Shown in pieces: positions 18,386-26,345 of a stretch of 64,000 nt of DNA. The stretch spans positions 100,626 to 164,625 of the forward strand of contig NZ_CAKXZT010000101.1 in assembly GCF_935825525.1 (NCBI RefSeq), given 5' to 3'. Source of the DNA: Mesorhizobium escarrei (GTDB lineage Bacteria; Pseudomonadota; Alphaproteobacteria; Rhizobiales; Rhizobiaceae). Below the pieces are notes generated by a model. That model saw only the letters and a program-made list of their open reading frames with translations, was not told the DNA's origin and made no database searches. Made by a program: the position numbers and the translations under genes. Position 1 is the first letter of the stretch; every line of letters begins with the position of its first letter.

Positions 18386-18655
18386 ATGGACGACGAAAAC
18401 GAACGCGCGGCCCGCGCCAAAAAGGGCAGTCCCTTTCTCAGCACGGCCCAAGCTGCCTTCTATATCGGGCTCTCCCAGCGCACGCTGGAAAAGATGCGGC
18501 TCAAGGGCGGCGGCCCAAAATTCCGCAAGCACGGCCGCTATGTCCGCTACCATATCGACGAACTCGACGGATGGTCGAAAGGACACCCGCAGCACGCCGG
18601 TAACGAGGGTGGTGAGGCCGGTTCCGGCCAAGCCGGCCAGGGAGGCCGCTCATGA
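18386..18655 (+). CDS. rdfS: Excisionase-like helix-turn-helix protein (RdfS-like)
   Basis: An 89-residue protein with a MerR/AlpA-type winged helix: FLSTAQAAFYIGLSQRTLEK, then GGGPKFRKHGRYVRYHIDEL. This is the recombination-directionality-factor fold. The order of small HTH gene, traF, transglycosylase and rlxS is that of the M. loti R7A island, where RdfS drives excision. By that synteny I call it rdfS; sequence identity was not computed. The stop overlaps the traF start (ATGA), so excision and transfer genes are translationally coupled. The C-terminal tail is glycine-rich. Confidence 0.78.
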   Translation: MDDENERAARAKKGSPFLSTAQAAFYIGLSQRTLEKMRLKGGGPKFRKHGRYVRYHIDELDGWSKGHPQHAGNEGGEAGSGQAGQGGRS

Positions 18656-19200
18656 GCCGGCGCCCTTCCTTCCGTCTGATCGGCAGCCGCCTGCGGCGCC
18701 TCCGGGCACGCAAAACCATCGCCGCTGCCGTGATTGGACTGACCCTGATCGGCTTCGCCGGCACCGTCAGACCGACGCCCTGGCTGGTCTGGAACGCCTC
18801 GGCCAGCGCGCCCGTCGGCCTCTATGGCCTCGGGTTTGCAGCACCGGCTCGGGGCGATCTGGTGCTCGTCCGCCCGCCAGAATCGCTCGCCGAACTCGCC
18901 GCCGAACGCGGCTATCTGCCCCGCAACGTGCCGCTGGTAAAACGTCTTGCCGCGCTGCCGAACGACCATGTCTGCACCTTCAATGACGCGGTCATCATCG
19001 ACGGCCAGATCGTCGCGCGACGGCTGGCGAAGGATACCAGAGGCCGCCCGCTGCCACGGTGGAACGGGTGCCGGACACTCGCCGACAACGAAATCTTCCT
19101 GCTCGGCAGCGACGATATTCGGTCATTCGACAGCCGCTATTTCGGGCCGGTGCCGCGCGCAAATGTCATCGGGAGGCTCGTGCCGCTATGGACCGAGTGA
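18652..19200 (+). CDS. traF: Conjugal transfer signal peptidase TraF
   Basis: A 182-residue S26-family peptidase of the TraF type, which matures the TrbC pilin in related systems. An N-terminal membrane anchor (TIAAAVIGLTLIGFAGTV) is followed by the catalytic serine region WNASASAPVGLYGL, a conserved GDLVLVRPP and the lysine-bearing NVPLVKRLAALPNDHVC; the end has the NEIFLLGSDDIRSFDSRYFG segment. It overlaps rdfS upstream and the transglycosylase gene downstream. Confidence 0.9.
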   Translation: MSRRPSFRLIGSRLRRLRARKTIAAAVIGLTLIGFAGTVRPTPWLVWNASASAPVGLYGLGFAAPARGDLVLVRPPESLAELAAERGYLPRNVPLVKRLAALPNDHVCTFNDAVIIDGQIVARRLAKDTRGRPLPRWNGCRTLADNEIFLLGSDDIRSFDSRYFGPVPRANVIGRLVPLWTE

Positions 19201-19874
19201 CCCTGCTGATGTTCGGCATGATCGCCTTTGCGCCATGCGCCTGTTCCGCCTCGACCGGCGCTGAGCCGGTCGCCATCTCCCAAATTCCGCACCTTCAAAG
19301 GTGGCACGAGTTCACAGGCGAAGCAAGCAGACGCTTCCGTATTCCTCAGGCCTGGATTTACGCCGTCATGGATGCCGAAAGCGGCGGCAAGACCATGCTC
19401 GACGGCCGCCCAATTACCTCACGCGCGGGCGCAATGGGCCTCATGCAGGTGATGCCGGAAACGTATGAGGACATGCGTGCCGAATACGATCTGGGAGCCG
19501 ATCCGCACGATCCGCGTGACAATATTCTCGCCGGAACCGCCTATCTTAGTGCCATGTTTGACCGCTTCGGATTCCCCGGCCTGTTTGCCGCCTACAACGC
19601 AGGACCCGAGCGCTACGAAGAGCATTTGAAGCGTGGGAAGCCGCTGCCGGAAGAGACGGTTGCCTATCTCAGTCAGCTCAGGGGGACGGGGATTTCGGCG
19701 GACGACATTGATGAATTCGAAGGGGACTCCAAGGCGCCAAACAGCCAAAACGCTCCCTCCGGCCGCTCGCTCTTCTTCCTTCGTAACGGCGTTCGCGCCG
19801 GCGAAGCGAACGGCGATCTCTTTGTGCCGCTGCGCGTCAATCGCGCTCGGACGAACGAGCCGAATGGCGGGTGA
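19188..19874 (+). CDS. Lytic transglycosylase (SLT domain) of the transfer region
   Basis: A 228-residue protein with a signal or lipoprotein-like N-terminus (LLMFGMIAFAPCACSAS) and an SLT domain: AWIYAVMDAESGGK with the catalytic Glu near residue 66, GAMGLMQVMPETY, DNILAGTAYLSAMFDRF and AAYNAGPERYEEH. Such enzymes open the cell wall for the conjugation apparatus. The start at 19188 overlaps the last codons of traF, and the relaxase gene follows. Confidence 0.9.
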   Translation: MDRVTLLMFGMIAFAPCACSASTGAEPVAISQIPHLQRWHEFTGEASRRFRIPQAWIYAVMDAESGGKTMLDGRPITSRAGAMGLMQVMPETYEDMRAEYDLGADPHDPRDNILAGTAYLSAMFDRFGFPGLFAAYNAGPERYEEHLKRGKPLPEETVAYLSQLRGTGISADDIDEFEGDSKAPNSQNAPSGRSLFFLRNGVRAGEANGDLFVPLRVNRARTNEPNGG

Positions 19875-20086
19875 CTCGGCGAGCGGGGGCGCGGTTTTGC
19901 GGGGCGGGAAAGAGCGGGTGCGGAAGCCGGAAGGCGGAAGGGCGGCGTAAGGCAAGATAAAGGCAATGCCTCCAGGAGGCGGCGAAGTCTTTGTCTGCAC
20001 ATCGTTTTTCCCGGAGGCTGCTGGCAGAGCCGGGAGTGTGGGACACGCAAGTATCTGACTCTGCTTGAAATTTCTGGGAGGCCACG
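19875..20086. other. Spacer between transglycosylase and relaxase genes
   Basis: About 210 bases without a gene. Such spacers can contain oriT, but I found no inverted-repeat and nick-site pattern that I could assign. Confidence 0.3.
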
Positions 20087-22057
20087 ATGCAGGATGACGA
20101 ATTCAGGCCGAAGCTCGGCAGAATAGGCTCGCGCGGCTCGAAGGCAGGCAAACGCTTCGCCAGCCAGGTCCGGGCGGCGATTAACAGAGCCGGCGGCCGG
20201 CCCCAGCGCGGCGGCCGCTTTAACGGCAGCCGGACAGGGCGCGGCGGAGCGGCCGCCGCGCTGCTGAAATCGCGCGATCGTTATGCTGCCTTCCGTCAGC
20301 GTCGCGTCGTCGTCAAGGCCCGGATCGTAAAACTGGCCGGCAAGGGCGCGGACGGAGCGCGTGCGCATCTGCGCTACATCCAGCGCGACGGTGTCACCAG
20401 GGAAGGTGCGCCTGGCGAGCTGTACGGTGCCGATAGCGACCGCGTCGACGGTAAGGCGTTTGTCGATCGCGCAGATGGCGACCGGCATCAGTTCCGCTTC
20501 ATCGTCGCGCCAGAAGACGGCATCGAGTATGACGACCTCAAGCCGCTGACCCGTCGGCTCATGGCGCAGATGGAGGAGGACCTCGGCACGAGGCTTGATT
20601 GGGTTGCCGTGGATCATTTCAATACCGGCTATCCGCACACCCACATCATCGTGCGTGGCAAGGACGATCGCGGCGAGAACCTCGTCATAGCGCGGGAATA
20701 CATCTCGAGGGGCATCCGCGAGCGCGCGGCCGAGCTGGTCAGCCTCGATCTCGGTCCGCGCACCGACCACGAGATCGAGCACCGCCTGCGCCAGGAAATG
20801 GAGCAGGAACGCTTCACCAGCATCGACCGGCAGCTGCTGCGCATGCGCGACGATGACGGACTTGTTTCGACGGACGGGCCCGAGGCCTTTCGTCAGACGC
20901 TGCACCAGGGCCGGCTGCGCAAGCTCGAGCGGATGGGCTTGGCAGAAGAGGTCGGGTCGGGTCGCTGGCGCCTCGATGGCCAGCTCGAAGCCACATTGCG
21001 CGGCATCGGCGAGCGCGGTGACATCATCAAGACAATGCACCGCGAGCTCACAGGCAAAGGGCTCGCCCGCAGTGCCGCCGATTGGGTGATCCACGATCGA
21101 TCCGGTGAGCGGGCCCAGCGTATCGTCGGCTGCGTTGTCGGGCGCGGGCTGGCCGACGAGATCAACGACCGTCATTACCTCATCATCGACGGGGTGGATG
21201 GAAGAACCCACTACATCGACATCGGCAAAGGCGAAGGCACCGAACCGACGCCTGATAGCTGCATCGTCCGGGTCACACCGCGGAACACCGAGCCCAGGCA
21301 GGTTGATCGGACGACCGCCGAGATCGCCGCCGCACATGGCGGCCGTTACAACGTCGATATCCACCTGAGGCATGATCCGTCGGCCACCGAAAGCTTTGCC
21401 GAAACGCATGTGCGCCGGCTGGAGGCGATCCGGCGCGCCACCCGGGCTGTCGAGCGCGAGCCGGACGGCACGTGGATCATCGCGCCGGATCATCTCGATC
21501 GCGCATCGGAATACGAGCGGCTGCGGGCCAGGGCGGAGCCTGTGACAGTCGAGAAGCTCTCCTTTTTGTCGCTGGAACGCCAAGTCGGCTTCGACGGCGC
21601 CACATGGATCGACCGGGAGTTGGTTTCCGATGAACCAGAGGGGTTGCGCAACTCGGGCTTCGGCCGTGAGGTGCGTGAGGTGCAGGTCCGCCGGCGGCAA
21701 TGGCTCATCGTGCAAGGCTTGGCGCATGAAGACCAGGGTAGGATCGTTTTCCGCTCGAATATGCTTTCCATCCTGCGCCACCGCGAGCTGAACCGTGTTG
21801 CCGGTCAGCTGTCGGACGAACTTGGACTGTCGTATTCCGAAGCGAAGCCCGGGGTTCGGGTAGAAGGCACGCTGCGCCGATCGGTCGAGCTTGCCAGCGG
21901 CCAATACGCCGTCATCGAGAAGTCGCGCGAGTTCACGCTCGTGCCATGGCGGCCAGTGCTCGATCGGCACATCGGCAAGGAGGTGTCCGGGATCATGCGC
22001 GGGGAGGGGATTTCATGGACTATTGGCCGACAGAGGAGCGGGCCGAGCGTTTCGTGA
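20087..22057 (+). CDS. rlxS: Conjugative relaxase RlxS (VirD2-like, DUF3363)
   Basis: The relaxase nicks oriT and pilots the DNA strand. The 656-residue protein has a basic glycine-rich N-terminus, the segment KGADGARAHLRYIQRDG and the metal-binding motif DHFNTGYPHTHIIVRG near residues 178-193. A long C-terminal region follows with LERQVGFDGATWIDRELVSD and ends GISWTIGRQRSGPSVS. This architecture matches the RlxS protein needed for transfer of the M. loti R7A island. The start follows GGGAGG at 20077. No frameshift is seen. Confidence 0.9.
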   Translation: MQDDEFRPKLGRIGSRGSKAGKRFASQVRAAINRAGGRPQRGGRFNGSRTGRGGAAAALLKSRDRYAAFRQRRVVVKARIVKLAGKGADGARAHLRYIQRDGVTREGAPGELYGADSDRVDGKAFVDRADGDRHQFRFIVAPEDGIEYDDLKPLTRRLMAQMEEDLGTRLDWVAVDHFNTGYPHTHIIVRGKDDRGENLVIAREYISRGIRERAAELVSLDLGPRTDHEIEHRLRQEMEQERFTSIDRQLLRMRDDDGLVSTDGPEAFRQTLHQGRLRKLERMGLAEEVGSGRWRLDGQLEATLRGIGERGDIIKTMHRELTGKGLARSAADWVIHDRSGERAQRIVGCVVGRGLADEINDRHYLIIDGVDGRTHYIDIGKGEGTEPTPDSCIVRVTPRNTEPRQVDRTTAEIAAAHGGRYNVDIHLRHDPSATESFAETHVRRLEAIRRATRAVEREPDGTWIIAPDHLDRASEYERLRARAEPVTVEKLSFLSLERQVGFDGATWIDRELVSDEPEGLRNSGFGREVREVQVRRRQWLIVQGLAHEDQGRIVFRSNMLSILRHRELNRVAGQLSDELGLSYSEAKPGVRVEGTLRRSVELASGQYAVIEKSREFTLVPWRPVLDRHIGKEVSGIMRGEGISWTIGRQRSGPSVS

Positions 22058-22749
22058 CATGGCTGCACGGAATCTTGTCCCGGAAGTGACCGAGCGATGC
22101 TCTGTCGAGAGGACATGGTCGAGGCGTGCCGAGCGCGAAGGGTAAACGAAGAGGAGATGAAAGACGGTCGGCCGACCGTCCTCAAATGTCCAAGAGCGAA
22201 GTCATGACCGGAGCCGTCCATCGTCATCACCGACAACGCTTCCGTCGCAACATCCGCCTGCTGTGAGCAGGTCGCGACACCCTGCGATAGCCGATGGTCG
22301 ACGCGGGGCAATTACATTCGGTCGCCGCGGCCGTGGGCCATCGAATCAGAACGACATCCCGGGATCGCTGGTGGATCTCAATGGGAAACCCTGGGCAGTC
22401 ACTACGTGACTCAGAGCAGGTACTCACGCACCCGCACGCGGCGGCGCTTCGAGACCGGGATCCGCCCTGTTCCGGACCTCGCCGCTGACGCTGCGCAGTC
22501 GTAACGATCGCCACAATCGAGCCGATGAGTCTCTCCGAAAGCCGAAAATCTTTCGCGCCAGACGACGCGCAACAAAATCAGCATGAGCGCGGGTCAGTGG
22601 AGAAAATAAGTAAGAGTCAACGCCGACCACGACCGTACCGCTGCTAAGCTCTGCCCGCAACCGGCATACTAATTGCGGATGGACGCATAGCAGCGCGAGT
22701 CGTCTTCAAACGACGGCTATCGATAAGCTGATGTCATGGAGAAGCAGCC
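22058..22749. other. No gene recognised; contains an 18-base palindrome
   Basis: About 690 bases between rlxS and the lactonase gene. Open frames on both strands show no recognisable family and no good start. A perfect 18-base palindrome lies at 22163-22180. Confidence 0.4.
22163..22180. repeat. Perfect 18-base palindrome
   Basis: GACGGTCGG followed directly by its reverse complement CCGACCGTC, with no loop, about 105 bases after the relaxase stop. Uninterrupted palindromes of this size suit a dimeric DNA-binding protein better than a terminator. Confidence 0.6.
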
Positions 22750-23673
22750 ATGTTCGGAGATATTGAAGGCGCCGGATTCGAAGTTCTGGACGAGCGTTTC
22801 GAGCGCCGGTTCGTCGGCCATGCGGCGGTCGAGCGGCTGTGGACGGGAGGCCGCTGGCTCGAGGGTCCGGCCTGGTTTGCCGCCGGCCGCTACTTGGTGT
22901 TCTCGGACATCCCGAACGATCGGATTATGCGCTATGACGACACCAATGGCGTGGTCTCGATCTTCCGCGCGCCGTCCAACAACGCCAACGGGAACACAGT
23001 CGACACGCAGGGGCGGCTGGTTACCTGCGAGCATCGGGCGCGGCGCGTCACGCGCACCGAGCACGATGGCTCGATCACGGTGATCGCCGATCGTTTCGAA
23101 GGCAAGCGGTTGAACTCACCGAACGACGTTGTGGTTCGCTCGGACGGCACCATCTGGTTTTCCGATCCATCGTACGGCATCGCCACGGACTATGAGGGCG
23201 ACCGCGCCGAGCAGGAGATCGAGGGCTGCCATGTCTACCGCACTGATCCCGCAACGGGTGAGGTGGTGTGCGTCGTCTCGATCATGGCGAAACCCAACGG
23301 GCTTGCCTTCTCGGCGGACGAGACGATGCTCTATGTGGGCGACACCGGCGTTACGCATGAGAAGGATGGGCCACGGCACATCCGCAAGTTCGCTGTCGAG
23401 GGCAGCAGTCTGCGCGAGCTCGGCGTTTTTGCGACATGCACGGCCGGCCTTTTCGACGGGTTCAGGGTTGACACGGCCGGCCGCGTCTGGGCAGGGGCCG
23501 GCGACGGCGTCCATTGCTTCGATCCCGACGGCACGCTGATCGGCAAGATCCGCATCCCCGAGACGGTCGCCAACCTCACCTTCGGCGGCCCCAAGCGCAA
23601 TCGCCTGTTCATAACGGCGCGACAGTCGCTCTATGCCGTCTTTGTGGTCGCCAATGCGGCAGCGCAATCGTAG
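22750..23673 (+). CDS. SMP-30/gluconolactonase family protein
   Basis: A 307-residue six-bladed propeller lactonase candidate. It has the metal-binding and substrate segments LWTGGRWLEGPAWFA (N-terminal Glu), RYLVFSDIPNDRIMRYD, KRLNSPNDVVVRSDGTIWFS with the conserved NDV, PNGLAFSADETMLYVGD and a terminal LFITARQSLYAV. Family members hydrolyse sugar lactones such as gluconolactone in the cytoplasm or periplasm; the substrate here is unknown. No signal peptide is apparent. It stands alone between decayed regions, probably as cargo. Confidence 0.88.
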   Translation: MFGDIEGAGFEVLDERFERRFVGHAAVERLWTGGRWLEGPAWFAAGRYLVFSDIPNDRIMRYDDTNGVVSIFRAPSNNANGNTVDTQGRLVTCEHRARRVTRTEHDGSITVIADRFEGKRLNSPNDVVVRSDGTIWFSDPSYGIATDYEGDRAEQEIEGCHVYRTDPATGEVVCVVSIMAKPNGLAFSADETMLYVGDTGVTHEKDGPRHIRKFAVEGSSLRELGVFATCTAGLFDGFRVDTAGRVWAGAGDGVHCFDPDGTLIGKIRIPETVANLTFGGPKRNRLFITARQSLYAVFVVANAAAQS

Positions 23674-23697
23674 GCTCGCGTTCAGGCTATGCGGGCC

Positions 23698-24111
23698 TCA
23701 ACCATCGCCGCACCCGCAAGATTGGCCATTGCGCATCGGGGCAGGTCGATCGGCTGCCGGCGCGCAGACGATCACGGGCTTTGAGGAACAGCCGAGCGCT
23801 TCAGATGACATGTTTGCGTCGAGCATACGGGCACGTTGTTGTTGAACTTGGAGCGGCGCTGCCATCCGCGCGAACGCGGTCGCAAGCGCGTCGTCGAAAT
23901 AGTCGTCCGGCGGCATGCTGAGTGCGGATGCCCTGCTGCCCAGCAGTTCGGCGTGCCGCGAGATGTAGCCCTCGGATGGGGTGACGCTTTGGGTCGGGCG
24001 GATCTTGACGCAGTCGCCGCGTAGGTCGAACCCAGCGACTTGTGGCACGCCGCCGAGAGCCGATGGGCGCTGCGGACCTTCGTTTCCTGGTGAACCGCGG
24101 GAACCGTCAAC
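23698..24111 (-). CDS. Hypothetical protein fragment
   Basis: The minus strand is open with protein-like composition: SVTPSEGYISRHAELLGSRA, ALSMPPDDYFDDALATAFAR and MAAPLQVQQQRARMLDANM. No family is recognised. The open frame extends upstream into the nod box at 24202-24249, so that far end cannot be its true start. It may be the C-terminal part of a broken gene. Confidence 0.3.
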   Translation of the reverse strand, partial: VDGSRGSPGNEGPQRPSALGGVPQVAGFDLRGDCVKIRPTQSVTPSEGYISRHAELLGSRASALSMPPDDYFDDALATAFARMAAPLQVQQQRARMLDANMSSEALGCSSKPVIVCAPAADRPAPMRNGQSCGCGDG

Positions 24112-24201
24112 CCCCATATGATGGTGAAAAGTCTCGGAGGGACGGTGACCCGCCGAAGCATCGTCCTCGCTCAGCCTGTCACAGGCGCCTGGCAGGTATG
24201 T

Positions 24202-24249
24202 ATGCATCGCGCGCATGCGTTCCATCAACACAATCGATTTTACCAATTA
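24202..24249 (+). promoter_or_regulatory. nod box upstream of the noeI-like relic
   Basis: About 48 bases match the NodD-binding consensus: ATGCATCGCGCGCATG, a six-base gap, then ATCAACACAATCGATTTTACC. The core ACAATCGATTTTACC is shared with the nod box at 26216-26262. It should drive rightward, flavonoid-induced transcription into the broken methyltransferase gene. Confidence 0.88.
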
Positions 24250-24460
24250 TGGATAATAGCGGATGTGAAAACGTCGGTCGGCGGAAACGGGTCTACTAAG
24301 GAGTGCGCCCTCCCCTTCTTCAGGAACACTTGTGAACCCGGCCGACGCCGCAGGACCAATCGAAAGCAATCCAAGTTGCCCGGTGCCAGCCCTAAGTTCG
24401 GGGTGACCTACACTCCCATAAGGCGGCACGGCTGCATTCAAGGCGCTGAGGACGAGTTCA

Positions 24461-25024
24461 ATGGAAATATTTCGGCCTTCCAGGGAGACCCTACCAATCT
24501 CCATGCAGCGGCTCTGGCAAGAGCTTCTGGAGTGTGTGCGCGAACCGGTGTCTTCGTTGAGGTTACGTCGGCAGATGTTTCACTCCTTCAAAAGCCCAAT
24601 CCCGTCATCCTGGACATCTGCAATGACGGAACCGATACGCGACGTTTTCTCAGGCTTTGCCCAAGGGCTCAGCTCTACTGCTTTGAGCCCGACCCTTGAG
24701 CGGCTGCCCGCTTTAATAAGTATGGATCTCTACCTAGACAAGGTGAGGCTTTTCGAGATCGCGATCAGTAGCCGGAATGGCAGTATTGATTTCCATCCAA
24801 GCAACGGAGACGGAAGTGCGAAGGAATGGGACCGATCTGGCTCGATACGCCGACCCAAGAATCATCTTTTCGAACATGATTGGGTTAGGTTCGATCACCC
24901 CGTATCGGTTGAAACTCGAAGGCTTGATGACTGCTGCAGCGAAGCCAACCTGAGCAAGATCGATTTCATCTGGATGGATGTGCAGAGGGCCGAATCAGAT
25001 GTCATCGCTGGGGCCACACAGACT
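24461..25024 (+). pseudogene. noeI: FkbM-type methyltransferase, NoeI-like, broken
   Basis: NoeI is the 2-O-methyltransferase acting on the fucose of Nod factors. The first part reads NPVILDICNDGTDTRRFLRL and then YCFEPDP in one frame. The usual motif is DIGCNDGTD, so a glycine codon is missing. After FEPDP comes a TGA stop in place of a sense codon, and the rest is in the next frame (YLDKVRLFEIAISSRNGSID, LSKIDFIWMDVQRAESDVIA). Homology ends near 25024, so the C-terminus is lost. At least four lesions are present. The upstream nod box is intact. NoeI identity is inferred from FkbM motifs plus the nod box. Confidence 0.7.
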
Positions 25025-25757
25025 CCGCCATGGATGGCAACCCGGGCTCGCGCCTGCCGGACAGGCTCGCTATGCCGGTGAGCGGGGACACACCGTTGCG
25101 GACTGTTCCTGCGGCCCGGGTTCGAGCGCCGAAAGCGCCGCATGTGATCGGCATCCCTGACCGTGCCTAGCGCAATGGACAGCGCCACGGAACGATCGTC
25201 TGCGATCTGCAGCGCAACGGCGTTGAACCCTCGCCAGATCTCGCGGACAATAGAAGAGAAGCCCGCATTTAGCGCAACTGCGAAAGTCCAGGCGGATCTC
25301 AGGCAGACATCCCGGTTTTTGTAGCACATCAGTTGTCCGCTTTGGGTTGACGGCGAAGCCCGGATGAAAGCGGAAGGACACCCGGGGCCGCTTGCTGGTT
25401 CAGGTCACTGCCGCGGCAGGCTCCTGCGCATGTGCTTGTCGCTGCCCTTGCGTCGTTTCCGGTGAAGCGCCGACCTCGTGTCGAGACGCAGTCAAGGTTG
25501 GCCGCCGCGCTGCCGGGGGCGCCGGCTGCGACGCTTCCAGGCCACGCCTTGAGGGGCGTCGAGCCGCCGGCCGGGATGTCAGTATGCCGATGGAAGTCAG
25601 GATCGTAGCCACGCGCTGTTTGGCATTGTCCAGAACTGATGAGTTTGGCGCAAGTTCCAGACGGCCGACAGTGCGCGTGAGCAAACATGCAGGAGTTGCC
25701 AAGGCGGCCAGCAAGGCAGTCGAACAGGCAAAGGGAAGGTCCGGGTAACTCCATCCC
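25025..25757. other. Decayed DNA, no gene assigned
   Basis: About 730 bases between the NoeI-like relic and a small minus-strand gene. Minus-strand frames contain coding-like stretches (for example YPDLPFACSTALLAALATPA near 25700 and WTFAVALNAGFSSIVREIWR near 25260-25290), but none forms a recognisable gene. Confidence 0.35.
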
Positions 25758-26018
25758 TCAGCGGCGACGAAGACGTCCGTCATGCCTCTCTGCAGGGTTT
25801 CTGAGATGACGATTAGCCCGCCGCTTCGATCTGATGAGTTCAAGCAGCTCAGCCTCATCCGCGTCAGCCTCTTCTTCCAACGCGACCAAAATATCCAGGG
25901 CGAGGTGGTCGGCCTCCAACGATGAGCGGGCGATATGCTCGTCACTGCATATCTGGTCGAATACCCGTTGGCATAGATCGAGATCGGCAGGGTATAGACC
26001 GGCCCGTTTGAACGGCAT
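25758..26018 (-). CDS. Small conserved-looking hypothetical protein
   Basis: An 86-residue acidic helical protein beginning MPFKRAGLYPADLDLCQRVF, with ALDILVALEEEADADEAELL in the middle and a basic end. It resembles small rhizobial proteins of unknown function, but I cannot name a family. It lies upstream of, and points away from, the nodM nod box. Confidence 0.5.
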   Translation of the reverse strand: MPFKRAGLYPADLDLCQRVFDQICSDEHIARSSLEADHLALDILVALEEEADADEAELLELIRSKRRANRHLRNPAERHDGRLRRR

Positions 26019-26215
26019 TTTGAAAACCCATAAGCATTGTGGCAGTCAATGGATCTAAGGGCCGTTAACTGGGCGAGTCAACAGCATGTAAAAAGCGGAC
26101 ATTGCGATGATCGTTACGCCTCAACCGACTACGGAAACTCGTCCCAACTGGCGGTTGGTGGACGCAAGCCGGCACCGCGCATACCGTTTCTCACTGGTCA
26201 AACACGTCCTCTTCT

Positions 26216-26262
26216 ATCCACTGGCTGGATGGCAGCCATCTCAACAATCGATTTTACCTGTT
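26216..26262 (+). promoter_or_regulatory. nod box upstream of nodM
   Basis: ATCCACTGGCTGGATG, a six-base gap, then ATCTCAACAATCGATTTTACC: an almost perfect 47-base NodD-binding site. It ends about 85 bases before the nodM start, the normal distance for a nod operon, and predicts flavonoid-dependent nodM transcription. Confidence 0.95.
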
Positions 26263-26345
26263 TTACCGAATTCTACTAGGAGGCTCAGCGCCGGGCGGTG
26301 CCCTTCGGGTCGGCTGAGGCTACCGGGAAGAATTCGGAGAGGATC

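Noticed and set aside
19875..20086. oriT of the element
   Set aside because: Position is plausible, but no nick-site motif or inverted repeat could be assigned from sequence alone.
19673..21970. Very long open frame (765 codons) on the minus strand
   Set aside because: It is the antisense of rlxS, has no domain similarity, and arises from GC-rich codon structure of the relaxase gene.
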